Assembly: GCA_964569055.1 (NCBI GenBank)
Contig: CAZMSZ010000428.1
Location: forward strand, 1 to 6,102
Origin: JAWLGW01 sp964569055
GTDB taxonomy: Bacteria > Planctomycetota > J058
Reading direction: 5' to 3'
DNA: 6,102 nucleotides
Below, piece by piece: positions 5,953 to 6,102 of this stretch; the first letter of the stretch is position 1, and the number at the start of each line of letters is the position of its first letter. The translations under genes and the position numbers were made by a program. The notes below the pieces were generated by a model. It saw nothing but the letters and a program-made list of their open reading frames with translations. It did no database searches and was not told where the DNA came from.

Positions 5953-6102
5953 GGGGCGCGCCCGTTCCGACGCCGATTCGTTCCGAAGCCGAAGCCGAGT
6001 CCGAAGCCGATTCCGAGTCCGAGTCCGAGTCCGACTCCGACTCCGACTCCGAATCCGACTCCGAATCCGAATCCGACTCCGACTCCGACTCCGACTCCGA
6101 CT
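5949..6102 (+). CDS. Possible partial gene for a Ser-Asp/Glu repeat protein (speculative)
   Basis: GTG at 5949-5951 overlaps the TGA stop of the preceding gene (GTGA) and opens a frame that stays open for 51 codons to the window edge. It begins MRGAPVPTPIRSEAEAESEA and continues as alternating Ser and Asp/Glu through the hexamer array. The array base that varies most falls on the third position of GAN codons, where any change still gives Asp or Glu. Against it: the sequence is pure tandem repeat, a GGAG overlaps the start rather than preceding it, and there is no signal peptide or folded domain before the repeat. A minus-strand frame through the same array also gives Ser-Glu/Asp and stays open until a stop at 5807-5809. 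This may therefore be only a property of the repeat. Confidence 0.2.
   Translation, partial: MRGAPVPTPIRSEAEAESEADSESESESDSDSDSESDSESESDSDSDSDSD
5981..6102. repeat. Degenerate hexanucleotide tandem array, consensus NTCCGA
   Basis: From 5981 to 6100 there are 20 uninterrupted 6-base units, and a partial unit reaches the window edge. CCGA is present in all 20. The base before it is T in 17 and G in 3 (AGCCGA at 5987, 5993 and 6005). The first base of the unit varies freely: early units mix T, A and G, and later ones are mostly C with some A. Two looser units (5965-5976) precede it, set off by a 4-base break. Variation decreases to the right, as if newer copies lie towards or beyond the window edge. 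The array follows the second HEAT-type gene directly, so it is intergenic unless the overlapping Ser-Asp/Glu frame is translated. It has no spacers, so it is not CRISPR. Confidence 0.93.

Noticed and set aside
5981..6102. CRISPR array
   Set aside because: The units are 6-base direct repeats with no spacers and no adjacent cas genes.

Overview
The window is very GC-rich chromosomal DNA, clearly above 70% GC by eye with almost every third codon position G or C. The gene content is typical of large-genome bacteria with elaborate signalling: a Roadblock/LC7-FHA protein, a PP2C phosphatase and exported HEAT-repeat proteins. Planctomycetota or Myxococcota fit best. I cannot decide between them, because no phylogenetic marker gene is present.

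Layout. Five genes can be supported, in two divergent groups. On the minus strand, reading right to left, a Roadblock/LC7-FHA fusion protein (2432 to 1698) is followed by a polytopic membrane glycosyltransferase-like protein (1701 to 55). The second gene appears to start on a TTG that overlaps the stop codon of the first. On the plus strand lie a PP2C-family serine/threonine phosphatase (2523-3272) and two tandem, similar-sized exported HEAT-repeat-like proteins (3322-4611 and 4660-5952). The gaps on the plus strand are 49 and 48 bases, so these three genes are probably co-transcribed. The 90-base divergent spacer (2433-2522) contains an 18-base perfect inverted repeat that is a good operator or hairpin candidate.

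Right edge. Just after the second HEAT-type gene begins a degenerate hexanucleotide array (about 5981 to the window end, 20 full units, invariant CCGA core) that runs off the edge. A GTG overlapping the stop codon of the last gene opens a frame through this array that encodes alternating Ser-Asp/Glu. It could be the start of an acidic repeat protein, or simply a consequence of the repeat. Bases 1-54, downstream of the glycosyltransferase, hold only an imperfect inverted repeat.

How the parts may work together (inference). The FHA protein is a candidate phosphothreonine reader and the PP2C enzyme a candidate eraser of Ser/Thr phosphorylation. Their head-to-head arrangement suggests one signalling module whose kinase lies elsewhere. 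The Roadblock domain would link it to a small Ras-like GTPase. The HEAT-type proteins would be extracytoplasmic scaffolds. No tRNA, rRNA, CRISPR, transposase or phage gene is seen.
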